Assembly: GCF_003722355.1 (NCBI RefSeq)
Contig: NZ_QWDD01000001.1
Coordinates: 2,046,001 to 2,110,000 of the forward strand
Length of the DNA stretch: 64,000 nucleotides
DNA from: Methylocystis hirsuta
Lineage (GTDB): Bacteria > Pseudomonadota > Alphaproteobacteria > Rhizobiales > Beijerinckiaceae
Direction: 5' to 3'
Shown here: positions 28,336 through 35,941 of the stretch, in pieces
Numbering within the stretch: position 1 is the first letter of the stretch
Layout of the letters: each line of letters begins with the position of its first letter
Program-made: the position numbers and the translations under genes
Notes under the pieces: generated by a model
Told to the model about the DNA's origin: nothing
The model's database searches: none
What the model saw: only the letters and a program-made list of their open reading frames with translations

Positions 28336-29280
28336 ATGACGAAAGCGCAATTCCTTTCGACCGAAGGCGTGCCGCATGCCCGGCGCCGTGAGTGGCTCTG
28401 TGAGGTGATCGGACGTGAATACGCCCGCGCAGACGCTTGCGCGCTGCCGACGCAGCCGCTGTTCAATGAAATGACGATCTATGGCGAAATTGACGTGCGA
28501 CTCTCGGCGATCCGCTCAAACGCCATCCTCATCGAAAGACCGAAGCGGCCTTCGCTGCCCGACAGTCAGGACGTGTATCTCGCCGTTGTGCTGCTCTCGG
28601 GCGAATATTTTCTTGAGCAAGGCGAGCGCCGAGCGGCGTTGCGTCCTGGCGACATGACGATCTACGACGCCACCCGGCCGCACAAAATCTATTGTCCTGG
28701 CTCATTCTCGAAACTGATCGTATCTCTGCCGCGCGCCGCCATGCGAATGCGTTTGGCCGATATGGACCGTCGCTTGGCCACACCGATCGCCGGCGCGCGC
28801 GGACTTGGCGCGATCGCCGCCGCGCATATCCGTTCTATCGCCGCGCAAGCCGCCGTACTCACGGATGAGTCCTTCGCGGCGGCGACGGATCATTGCGCCG
28901 ACCTCATCGCCCTTTCCGTCGCCGATTCGCAACAAATTCCCGCGACCGCCCGCAGTCGCGACGCCACGCTGCGACGGGTGAAGCGCTTCATCGAAGGCCG
29001 CTTGGGCGATCCCCAGCTTGATCCGACCATGACGGCCCAGGCGCTGGGGCTTTCAATCCGCTATCTCAACGCGCTCTTCGAAGCCGAGGGCGTATCGCTG
29101 ATGCGCTATGTGTGGTCGAGGCGTCTCGATCAGTGTCGCGCCGACCTATACGCCCGGGCGCACGCCCCGATTGGCGAGATCGCCTTTCGCTGGGGCTTCA
29201 GCGATTTTTCCCACTTCAGCCGGGCGTTTCGCCGGCGGTTTGGACAATCCGCGCGCGAGATGCGGATGCAGGCCGAATAG
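28336..29280 (+). CDS. AraC-family transcriptional regulator
   Basis: 314 residues. N-terminal cupin-like sensor of the FeaR/AraC_binding_2 type (GEYFLEQGERRAALRPGDM, with YDATRPHKI). C-terminal pair of helix-turn-helix motifs: MTAQALGLSIRYLNALF and IGEIAFRWGFSDFSHFSRAF ending in the usual RRRFG. ATG at 28336 follows GGCGGGAG at good spacing; earlier in-frame starts lack a site. Likely activates the divergent membrane-protein gene in response to an aromatic or other small molecule (inference). Confidence 0.92.
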   Translation: MTKAQFLSTEGVPHARRREWLCEVIGREYARADACALPTQPLFNEMTIYGEIDVRLSAIRSNAILIERPKRPSLPDSQDVYLAVVLLSGEYFLEQGERRAALRPGDMTIYDATRPHKIYCPGSFSKLIVSLPRAAMRMRLADMDRRLATPIAGARGLGAIAAAHIRSIAAQAAVLTDESFAAATDHCADLIALSVADSQQIPATARSRDATLRRVKRFIEGRLGDPQLDPTMTAQALGLSIRYLNALFEAEGVSLMRYVWSRRLDQCRADLYARAHAPIGEIAFRWGFSDFSHFSRAFRRRFGQSAREMRMQAE

Positions 29281-29286
29281 CCGGCT

Positions 29287-29404
29287 CGATCAGGCGTTAT
29301 TTGGGCGTGATCGCCCAAATGCAGATGACGTGATCGAATCGAAAGGCGTAGAGCGCTCTTCGCGCCAAAGCCCGGCGTCCGCTGTTTCGCGAGCCGCGCT
29401 CTAT
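29287..29404. repeat. Intergenic repeat, family A copy 2
   Basis: Same order of blocks as 23627-23741: TTGGGCG..CGCCCAAATGCAGAT, TGATCGAATC, TAGAGCGCTCT, and a GCGCTCTA end, with the CGAAAAA block degraded. It fills most of the gap between the convergent AraC gene and the YhfC-like gene and may terminate both transcripts. Confidence 0.7.
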
Positions 29405-29425
29405 GCTCAGTCTGTTGTCTCATTC

Positions 29426-30154
29426 TCAGCTAAGCAAAATATTTGACGAGCCCAGAAATAACATGCCCTCGATGACGCTAACTGAGAAAAAGAACAGGTG
29501 CGCGCGAAAGCATATCTTGGGATCATACCAATTCCAGCGCTTCAGAATTCCGTAGGCGGCAACGCCGTCCACACAAGAGAATAACAGGAACGCAATGGCT
29601 ATGAGGCTCGCTTGAGCGGCGTAAGCTGGGGCCGCAAGCCCGACGTAGATCAATCCGCGCGAGCTGATATGGCCTAACAGCGCGGACCCCCGCTCGATTG
29701 GCACCATATATCTGACGCAGTAGGAGTCTGCGGCTCCAGCCGCCCACTCGGAGGATTCTTGCGGATCGTCTTCGCTCAGGAAAACTCCAACGATGAAGAC
29801 ATACGCTGCTTCAACAGAGCCAGCGCCGACGCCAAAAGCCACCGCCTGCGTAAGGGTTATTGGCCAGGCGTAGAAGAAAAAAAGTAAGGTTGCCCCAAGC
29901 TCCGTGACGGCCGAGAGCGCCCCGTGAAACACGGCGATGGTTTTGGTTGTGAGCCTCTTTCGGAGCCGAGGCGTTAGGAAGAGAGCGATGGCGTATTTAA
30001 CCGTCACGGAGAGCGCCCAAACGGCGGCTCCCGCTGCGGCCGATTTCCAATCGCGCCACAGAACTACACAAGCCAACGGCGGCGCGACGCAAATCGCCGC
30101 TACCGCCGCCCAGGATTGAATGCTCCATCGGCCCGCGGCGCCTGGAGAGCTCAT
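29426..30154 (-). CDS. Polytopic membrane protein, YhfC/PrsW-like putative intramembrane metallopeptidase of a RiPP cassette
   Basis: 242 residues, about seven hydrophobic segments. Polar motifs buried in helices are TELGA (Glu85), GVGAGSVEAAYVF (Glu115) and IERGSALLGHISSRG (Glu154, His162). Glycines around a Glu, and an ER...H element in the next helices, resemble the YhfC (DUF2324) relatives of PrsW/CAAX intramembrane proteases. Third gene of the cassette, 30 bases after the peptide gene. It could cleave the leader, export the product or give immunity. The family link is by eye. Codons are less GC-biased than in nearby core genes. Confidence 0.65.
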   Translation of the reverse strand: MSSPGAAGRWSIQSWAAVAAICVAPPLACVVLWRDWKSAAAGAAVWALSVTVKYAIALFLTPRLRKRLTTKTIAVFHGALSAVTELGATLLFFFYAWPITLTQAVAFGVGAGSVEAAYVFIVGVFLSEDDPQESSEWAAGAADSYCVRYMVPIERGSALLGHISSRGLIYVGLAAPAYAAQASLIAIAFLLFSCVDGVAAYGILKRWNWYDPKICFRAHLFFFSVSVIEGMLFLGSSNILLS

Positions 30155-30184
30155 GTGATTAAGTGTGCGTTGACTGCGTGGAGA

Positions 30185-30484
30185 TCACTTTTTCTCGGCG
30201 ACGACCGCCGATGACACCACAACGTTGACGACCGGTCTCGTCCCCTGGGTCACGACGCGTACGACCGGCGACACGAAGGCCGCGACGGCTTCTCCCGCGC
30301 CAGGGACCGCCAGTGTTTGACGAGCGCCGGCCTGGATAGCCTCTCTTTGAGGCTCCGAGAGGCTGATTCCAGCCTGTTTCAGAGCGTTTTCCGGATCGGA
30401 CTCCAACTGGTGCGCGAACTTTTGGTCAGTGAAGATACGACCAACCAATGCTCTCAGATGTTCTTCATTTTGTGCTTGCGTCAT
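30185..30484 (-). CDS. Candidate RiPP precursor peptide with Nif11/NHLP-like leader
   Basis: 99 residues. The start at 30484 is fixed by GGAGG six bases upstream; two upstream in-frame ATGs lack this. Residues 9-50 form a leader-like helical domain (LRALVGRIFTDQKFAHQL, then DPENALKQAGISLSE, then EAI), the pattern of Nif11, NHLP and Franean1_4349-type precursor leaders. PGAG at 61-64 may mark the leader end. The tail is valine-rich with an 11-residue period: PVVRVV at 73-78, PVVNVVV at 84-90, then SSAVVAEKK. No Cys. It lies 51 bases downstream of the B12 radical SAM gene. No peptide product is known. Confidence 0.75.
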   Translation of the reverse strand: MTQAQNEEHLRALVGRIFTDQKFAHQLESDPENALKQAGISLSEPQREAIQAGARQTLAVPGAGEAVAAFVSPVVRVVTQGTRPVVNVVVSSAVVAEKK

Positions 30485-30535
30485 GTTTGCCTCCGTCATT
30501 TCGCCCAAAGCTGGCTTGCAGCTGTTGAGGCGGCT

Positions 30536-32071
30536 CTACACTCCGATGTGGCGAAGGGGTCGCTCCATGGAGACGTGTTTCGGCGGTCGCGATTCCAGCA
30601 CTTCGCGCATCGGTCGCTTTTCGCCGCCGTGAGAAACTTCCCGAAGATTCTGAAGACCGCCTTGCCCGTCCTGTATCTCTTGGGGAAAATAGAGGGCGAT
30701 CGGTTCCGGATGGCCGTATTCCACCATCGGCCGTTCGCCATATTTGAGTTTTGAGATTGTCTTCAATCCGATAACTGCAGTGGAGATGTCACGTATCTCC
30801 GATGGACTTAGTTTAACGCCGGATCGAAACAAATATAAATCCCGGAAAAATCCGAAGCTATTGTACATGGACTCGCTCACCAGCCCATTTCCGCGGTCCT
30901 CTTCCCAAAGCCGAGATCCGGGAATTTGACAATACCACTGCAATAAAATTCTTACGCCGTAAGTAGAAAATAGGTGAGAGGCGAATTGACACGTTTTGAG
31001 AACCTCGGCCTTCGTCTCCCAGGGAAATCCCAGCACAAATGAAAAGTCGGCTCTTTCCGAAAGATTATGCCGGTAGAGAAGACGCGCTGCGTCTTCGAGA
31101 ATCTGGGTCGTTGTGCCCTTGCCGATCAGATCTAGGCCAGCGTCGTAACCAGCCTCCGCGCCGACCAGAAATTGACTGGTGTATTCCGCGACTTGAGACA
31201 CGAATCCGTCGTAGAGCAGGTCGGTGGCTCTTGAGTCATAGACCAGCTCGGGGCGCAGATCTCGTTCACGAAAGAGTTCGATCATCTGCAGAACACGCTT
31301 CGGATTCATCGAAAATTCATCGTCAATAATATGGATAAAGTCGTGCTGGGTCCTGTACGTGTAACTCATCAACGTCTCAAGCCGATCAAGAAAGGCGTCT
31401 GCCGGCATGCCTCTCCAGGTTTGACGGTAGGACGTGCTACAAAAGGAACAATCAAAGGCGCATCCGCGCGACGATTCAATTGAGAGCGACTTGTAGACGT
31501 TCAAAGGGATTTCGCTGAAATCCGGCAATGGAAAGTCAGCCAATTGCGTTTTAGCGATTTTCGGTCCAATCGGATTACGACAAATGCTCCCATCTTTGTG
31601 TCGCCAAGTTAGATTTGGCACGTCCTCAAAATCAATTCCCCTGTCCAAAGCGACGCAGAGCGCTTCGATTGCGATCTCTCCCTCTCCTCGAATGATAAAA
31701 TCGACCGGGAAGGCGTTCATGATGTAATGATCGAACATCGTCGGATGGATTCCGCCGAGCACAATCGGCACGTCGGGACGTAACGATCTGACTTGTTCGA
31801 TGACCTTCACGGCCGTCGGCCAGGACATCGACGTTGCGGCAATGCCAACCAATCCGCAGTCATCGATCTCGGGGGCGAATTGATCAATGCGCGCGGTGCC
31901 GGCGGCGATCAGGTCCGCGACAATCGCGTCAAATCCTGCGCGCCGTAGAACCGCCTGCAGAAGATAAACGCCATATGGCGGGCATTCCCGGACCGCATCC
32001 ATGGCGATGGGCTGGGGTTCACCCCAAAAAAAATCATCCATAATTGGCGGCGCGAACAACACGACTTTCAT
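30536..32071 (-). CDS. B12-binding radical SAM enzyme, putative RiPP maturase
   Basis: 511 residues. N-terminal Rossmann-like B12-binding domain (about 1-150: MKVVLFAPPI, PPYGVYLLQAVLRRAGF, VPIVLGGIHPTM, IRGEGEIAIEAL). The radical SAM core has the cluster-binding C204-x3-C208-x2-C211 in SSRGCAFDCSFCS, then IHIIDDEFSMNP and VGAEAGYD. B12 radical SAM proteins beside leader peptides methylate or otherwise modify unactivated carbons. Valine side chains of the adjacent peptide would be candidate targets. First gene of the cassette; GC content visibly lower than flanking core genes. Other B12 radical SAM roles remain possible. Confidence 0.88.
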   Translation of the reverse strand: MKVVLFAPPIMDDFFWGEPQPIAMDAVRECPPYGVYLLQAVLRRAGFDAIVADLIAAGTARIDQFAPEIDDCGLVGIAATSMSWPTAVKVIEQVRSLRPDVPIVLGGIHPTMFDHYIMNAFPVDFIIRGEGEIAIEALCVALDRGIDFEDVPNLTWRHKDGSICRNPIGPKIAKTQLADFPLPDFSEIPLNVYKSLSIESSRGCAFDCSFCSTSYRQTWRGMPADAFLDRLETLMSYTYRTQHDFIHIIDDEFSMNPKRVLQMIELFRERDLRPELVYDSRATDLLYDGFVSQVAEYTSQFLVGAEAGYDAGLDLIGKGTTTQILEDAARLLYRHNLSERADFSFVLGFPWETKAEVLKTCQFASHLFSTYGVRILLQWYCQIPGSRLWEEDRGNGLVSESMYNSFGFFRDLYLFRSGVKLSPSEIRDISTAVIGLKTISKLKYGERPMVEYGHPEPIALYFPQEIQDGQGGLQNLREVSHGGEKRPMREVLESRPPKHVSMERPLRHIGV

Positions 32072-32102
32072 TGAAATAACTCGCGTTCGTAAACTTCAAA
32101 TC

Positions 32103-32117
32103 ACAACCCAAGGTTGT
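32103..32117. promoter_or_regulatory. Inverted repeat upstream of the radical SAM gene, possible operator
   Basis: ACAACC-CAA-GGTTGT, a perfect six-base inverted repeat with three-base spacer, about 32 bases upstream of the radical SAM start, next to a TATA-like run (GCTATAC on the minus strand). Position and symmetry fit an operator over the promoter of the cassette. No matching regulator is identified. Confidence 0.4.
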
Positions 32118-32241
32118 ATAGCGTAATTTCGCTAATGAGTCCACAGCGCCCAGCCGGACTTTCCGAACGGATGTGTTGCGACCCGTTTTGTCGCGACGCG
32201 CTGCGTATGGGCGCGTCGGCCTTGCGCCGGAACGCCGGCAA

Positions 32242-33786
32242 ATGCGAGAAGACGGCGTGCCTTCGAATATTTGTTCCGCTCGCGAACCCGTTCCGCCGCG
32301 CTTCAATCTCGCGCGCTATTGCCTCGCCGAAAATGCGCGGCTGCGGCCCGACGCCACGGCGCTCACCGTCGTCGGCGACGCCGGCGCGCAGCGCTGGACC
32401 CACGCTGAACTCGATCTGAAAGTGCGGCGTCTCGCCGCCGGTTTGCAGTCGCTCGGCCTTCCGGCAGGCGCGCGCGTGATGATCCGCATGGGCAATGAAG
32501 CAAATGCGGCGCTTGCCTATTTCGCGTCAATCGCCGCCGGCTATGTAGCGCTGCTCGCGTCCTCTCAGCTCACTTTCGAGGAAGCCGAGTTCATGGCGCG
32601 CGACTGCGGCGCGTCCGCGCTGGCGTTGGGCGCATCGTTCGAGAATGAGCCGCATAGCGGAGACTTCCACGTCTTGCGCGGCGCCGATCTGGCGCGGCTC
32701 GCCGAGAGCGCGCCCATCCCGGACTACGTCGACACCGCCGCCGACGACCCCGCCTATCTCGTTTACACCTCCGGCACGACGAGCCGGCCGAAAGGCGTGT
32801 TGCATGCGCATCGCGCCGCTTGGGGCCGGAGGCCGATGCGAGAGCATTGGACGGGGCTTGGCCCCGGCGACGTGATGTTGCACGCCGGCGCCATCAACTG
32901 GACCTATACACTTGGCGTCGGCGTCGTCGATCCGCTGTCGGCCGGGGCCAGCGCGGTGCTCTACAACGGACATCCAGATCCCGCCGCGTGGCCGCGTCTC
33001 ATCGAAACCTATCGTGCGACGATCTTCGCCGCCGTGCCAGGCGTCTTCCGGCAGATCCTCAAATATGGCGCGCCGGAGACCGCCAATCTATCGAGCCTGC
33101 GCCATGCGCTCTCGGCCGGCGCGGCGCTGCCGTCGAGCCTGCTCGCCGATTGGCGCGGCCGTACGGGCAAAGAGATTTTCGAAGCCTTCGGCATGAGCGA
33201 GATTTCGACCTTCGTCTCCAGCGGACCGACCGCGCCGGTGCGTCCCGACTCGCCCGGCAGGCCGCAGCCGGGCAGGGCGGTGGCGGCGCTGCCGCAAGAG
33301 GGCGGCGAGACTCCGCTTCGGCCAGGCGAAACCGGCCTCCTCGCCGTGCGGCGGGACGATCCGGGAATGATGCTCGGCTATTGGAACCGTGAAGAAGAAG
33401 AGCGCGAGGCGTTTCGCGGCGAGTGGTTCGTCTCGGGCGATATCGTCGAATTCGACGCCGACGGCTACATGTGGCGCCACGGCCGCGTCGACGAGGTCAT
33501 GAATGCGGGAGGCTACCGGGTCTCGCCCGCGGAAGTTGAGAAAAGGCTGCTCGAGATCAACGGCGTCGTCGAAGCGGCGGCGGCGGAACGGCCAGGGCGC
33601 GACGCAACCGCGACGATCATCAAGGCCTATGTGGTGATGCGCGACGGCGCGGCGCGGGACGAGACGGCCATCCTCGACTACTGCCGCGCGCATCTTGCCG
33701 CCTACAAATGTCCGCGCGCGGTCATGTTCCTCGATGCGCTGCCGCGCAACGCCAATGGCAAGCTCAATCGCGCGGCATTGCCGTAA
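32242..33786 (+). CDS. AMP-forming acyl-CoA synthetase/ligase (benzoate-CoA ligase-like group)
   Basis: 514 residues, ANL superfamily. Phosphate loop YTSGTTSRPKGVLHAH, aromatic-pocket region AFGMSEIS, hinge GYMWRHGRVDEVMNAGGYRVSP and catalytic Lys in PRNANGKLNR at the end. Start uncertain: frame open to 32173, ATG at 32242 used, no strong ribosome site at either. Substrate cannot be read; overall look is of short-chain or aryl-acid ligases. Divergent from the radical SAM gene, so a role in that cassette is possible but unsupported. Confidence 0.88.
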   Translation: MREDGVPSNICSAREPVPPRFNLARYCLAENARLRPDATALTVVGDAGAQRWTHAELDLKVRRLAAGLQSLGLPAGARVMIRMGNEANAALAYFASIAAGYVALLASSQLTFEEAEFMARDCGASALALGASFENEPHSGDFHVLRGADLARLAESAPIPDYVDTAADDPAYLVYTSGTTSRPKGVLHAHRAAWGRRPMREHWTGLGPGDVMLHAGAINWTYTLGVGVVDPLSAGASAVLYNGHPDPAAWPRLIETYRATIFAAVPGVFRQILKYGAPETANLSSLRHALSAGAALPSSLLADWRGRTGKEIFEAFGMSEISTFVSSGPTAPVRPDSPGRPQPGRAVAALPQEGGETPLRPGETGLLAVRRDDPGMMLGYWNREEEEREAFRGEWFVSGDIVEFDADGYMWRHGRVDEVMNAGGYRVSPAEVEKRLLEINGVVEAAAAERPGRDATATIIKAYVVMRDGAARDETAILDYCRAHLAAYKCPRAVMFLDALPRNANGKLNRAALP

Positions 33787-33793
33787 CGAGAGA

Positions 33794-33836
33794 GGGCCCG
33801 AAGGTTCGCCGGGGCGAACGGCGAACGATCGGGCCC
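33794..33836. terminator. Nested hairpin between convergent genes
   Basis: Outer stem GGGCCCGA / TCGGGCCC (8 bp) and inner stem GTTCGCC / GGCGAAC (7 bp) with a nine-base loop, starting 8 bases after the acyl-CoA ligase stop. No T-tract. Likely a shared terminator with the IHF-like gene that converges from the other side. Confidence 0.6.
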
Positions 33837-33875
33837 CACGTCCGCTCACAGGGAGGAGCGCGGACTACCGGAAAT

Positions 33876-34352
33876 TCAAGGGGCGAAAATTCTCACGACT
33901 TCGGCGGCGCCGTTCTGCGGCGTGAGGCGGCCACGGGCGCGCTTCTTGACCTTCGTCACGGGAACTTTGCCATTGATGGCCGCCTTCATATTGGGAGACG
34001 CCTTGAACGTTATGACTCGCCGCGCTTCGATCGGCACAGGCGCGCCGGTGCGCGGATTGCGGCCCGCGCGCTCGCGTTTCGTGCGCACGATGAACGAGCC
34101 GAAATCGTGCAGCTTGAGCGACTCGCCGGACGCCAGAGTCGCCGCCATTTCCTCGATCACCAGGTCGGTCAGGCGCTTGGCTTCGCGGCGGGACATGCCT
34201 TCGAGACGGCGATGGATCGCCAGCGCAATGTCCTCGCGCGTGAGCGTGCCGCGCGCGCCGTCTTCATGCGATGACGATTCATGTTCGACTTCCTCGCCAT
34301 TGGCGCGCGCGACGAAGGGCTTCAGCATCTCTTTTGGATTCGCGATCGACAT
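33876..34352 (-). CDS. IHF/HU-family DNA-binding protein (IHF-alpha-like)
   Basis: 158 residues, longer than the usual 95-105. The domain covers about 36-128: LTREDIALAIHRRLEGMSRREAK, SGESLKLHDFGSFIVR and the DNA-arm sequence GRNPRTGAPVPIEARRVITFKAS. Extra N-terminal 35 residues (acidic, His-rich EVEHESSSHEDG) and a basic C-tail (KVKKRARGRL) are unusual. It may therefore be a specialised paralogue rather than the housekeeping IHF-alpha. ATG at 34352; a start 72 bases upstream is also open. Confidence 0.88.
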   Translation of the reverse strand: MSIANPKEMLKPFVARANGEEVEHESSSHEDGARGTLTREDIALAIHRRLEGMSRREAKRLTDLVIEEMAATLASGESLKLHDFGSFIVRTKRERAGRNPRTGAPVPIEARRVITFKASPNMKAAINGKVPVTKVKKRARGRLTPQNGAAEVVRIFAP

Positions 34353-34915
34353 CAGCGCTCTAATCCCCAGTTTTGGGCCGGAAGCGGGGTTTGCCTTTCC
34401 GCTTGGCCGAGGGATTGCGCGCAACTTGCGTCGGAACCTGATTGCTCAGACGTGCGGCGGGCCGCATTGCCGATTGACTCTCTTTTCAATGCGCATCTCA
34501 GGCATCGACAAGAAGCCGCCGCACGTTCCAATTTGACGCAACTTGGCGCAATATCTGGTTATTCTGCAGATTGCGTGCTAACGCGCGGCGCTTGAGCCGC
34601 ACCTTCGCGGGACGCTGCATGCCCAGCGATTTCGTGGACAACTGGATGTTGGCGCCGGCGCTGAGACGCAGAAAGGCGTTCCATCTTGAGACAGCGCAGC
34701 CAAGAAATGATTGGCCTGGACCAAAATGATACGCCTTGGCGCCGTGGCCTCAGACGCCAGTAGAGTTCAGCAACCCCACTGCAAAGCTGACTGCCGGATG
34801 AACGACGCGGCCATGTCCGGTTCAGCTAACGTGCGTCAGATTGTGCGTATTGGGCAGGCGAGCTTGACGAACTGTTCTCCCCGACGCCTCTCTCCCCCAG
34901 TGACCGGAGCCAAGC
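34353..34915. other. 563-bp stretch without a gene
   Basis: Promoter space for the IHF-like gene (minus) and the secreted-protein gene (plus). A short stem GCGGC-GCTTGA-GCCGC near 34586-34601 is the only structure seen. Short frames here have no ribosome site and look like chance. Confidence 0.5.
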
Positions 34916-35251
34916 ATGTCGCGCCAGCCCTTCGTCCTCGCTGTCATCCTGGCGCTCGCAGCCTCCCCGGTCGTCGCGCAGGATCTGGGCGACGACTCCT
35001 CTGAAAGCCGTGCTCCCTATCAAGGCGGAGGCTTTGGTCATAGCGGCTACCAAAGCGAGAGCTTTGGTCATGGCTACGATCCCTATGATGACGGTCGCGA
35101 AGCCTGGTTTGCGCCGGAGCCTTATCGCGGCTCCTGGTCAGATCACGCCGACGCCTATTACGGCTATGGAGAATGCCATTTCCTCCAGGAGCCGGTTCTT
35201 GGGCAGTGGGGCGAGATCGTCGACTATCGCCGGGTACGAGTTTGCGATTAG
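34916..35251 (+). CDS. Small secreted Gly/Tyr/His-rich protein
   Basis: 111 residues with a signal peptide (about 1-21, VVAQ). Mature part rich in Gly, Tyr, Ser and Asp, with an imperfect repeat GFGHSGYQSE / SFGHGYDPYD, and two cysteines (in GECHF and the final VCD) that could form one disulfide. GGAG six bases before the ATG. Followed by a perfect terminator. Function unknown. Confidence 0.75.
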   Translation: MSRQPFVLAVILALAASPVVAQDLGDDSSESRAPYQGGGFGHSGYQSESFGHGYDPYDDGREAWFAPEPYRGSWSDHADAYYGYGECHFLQEPVLGQWGEIVDYRRVRVCD

Positions 35252-35314
35252 CCGACGACCGCGCCACACGATCCGTCGCCGGCACCCCGCCCCTCTCGCG
35301 CGGCGACGGCGGAG

Positions 35315-35344
35315 AGCCTCCCGGAGAAATCCGGGAGGCTTCTT
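35315..35344 (+). terminator. Rho-independent terminator after the secreted-protein gene
   Basis: Perfect ten-base-pair stem AGCCTCCCGG / CCGGGAGGCT with a six-base loop, followed by TCTTTC. It may also act on the inhibitor gene that converges from the other side. Confidence 0.85.
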
Positions 35345-35381
35345 TCGCAGAAGTCTCTCACTGATGAAGAGCTAAGGGTTG

Positions 35382-35768
35382 CTAGAGGGGGCGAAGGCCG
35401 AGCGCCTTGCCTTCCTTGTCGTCGCGCCGCCAAACGCCGTCGGCGCCCTTGTCAAAATGCGCCTTGTGGCCCTTGCGGGCGGTGAGCACGAGACGCCCCC
35501 GGTCGAGCCCCCAGCCGACCGGATCAAAAATCACAACGCCATTGTCCCGGCAGGCCGGCGCAAGCTGCGCCTTCAGGCCGGCGCGGCCGCGCGTGCGCGC
35601 GTCGAGCGTCAGCATGCAGCCCGTATCCTTGTCTCCCTCGCGAAGAATCGAGTAGCGGCCAGAGGCGTCCGTCGAACCGGCGGCATATGCGAGCGGCGCC
35701 GAGACGCTCGCGGCGGCGACAAGGCAGAACCCCAGCCATTGCGGTCGTCGCTCAGAAAATATCGCCAT
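35382..35768 (-). CDS. AprI/Inh-family metalloprotease inhibitor
   Basis: 128 residues with a signal peptide (about 1-29, AYAAG). The mature part has the small eight-stranded barrel pattern of Inh inhibitors: SGRYSILREGDKDTGCMLTL, a second Cys in LAPACRDNGV, and DPVGWGLDRGRLVLTARKG. Such proteins protect the periplasm from serralysin-type proteases, but none is seen in this window. ATG at 35768 puts the signal peptide at the start; a longer reading to 35903 is unlikely. Confidence 0.82.
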   Translation of the reverse strand: MAIFSERRPQWLGFCLVAAASVSAPLAYAAGSTDASGRYSILREGDKDTGCMLTLDARTRGRAGLKAQLAPACRDNGVVIFDPVGWGLDRGRLVLTARKGHKAHFDKGADGVWRRDDKEGKALGLRPL

Positions 35769-35941
35769 TTGCGCTATGCTCCTACCCTCGTGAAATTGCC
35801 TCACTTTGCCTTTTTCCCGGCCTGCGTCCAGCCGATTCGCACGCGCCCGCGTCAAAGTGCGGCAGGCGTGGCTTTTGCGCGCGTGGCCGAGGCGCGCTAT
35901 CAATTTGATTGGCGCCGCGCGGCGGCGCGGGAGTCAGTAGG

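Noticed and set aside
32072..32241. Acyl-CoA ligase as part of the RiPP cassette
   Set aside because: It is divergently transcribed and has no known link to B12 radical SAM peptides; kept separate unless co-occurrence is shown.
35880..35941. FNR/FixK box upstream of hemN
   Set aside because: ATCAATTTGAT is seen but in the wrong order for TTGAT-N4-ATCAA, so no anaerobic control site can be claimed.
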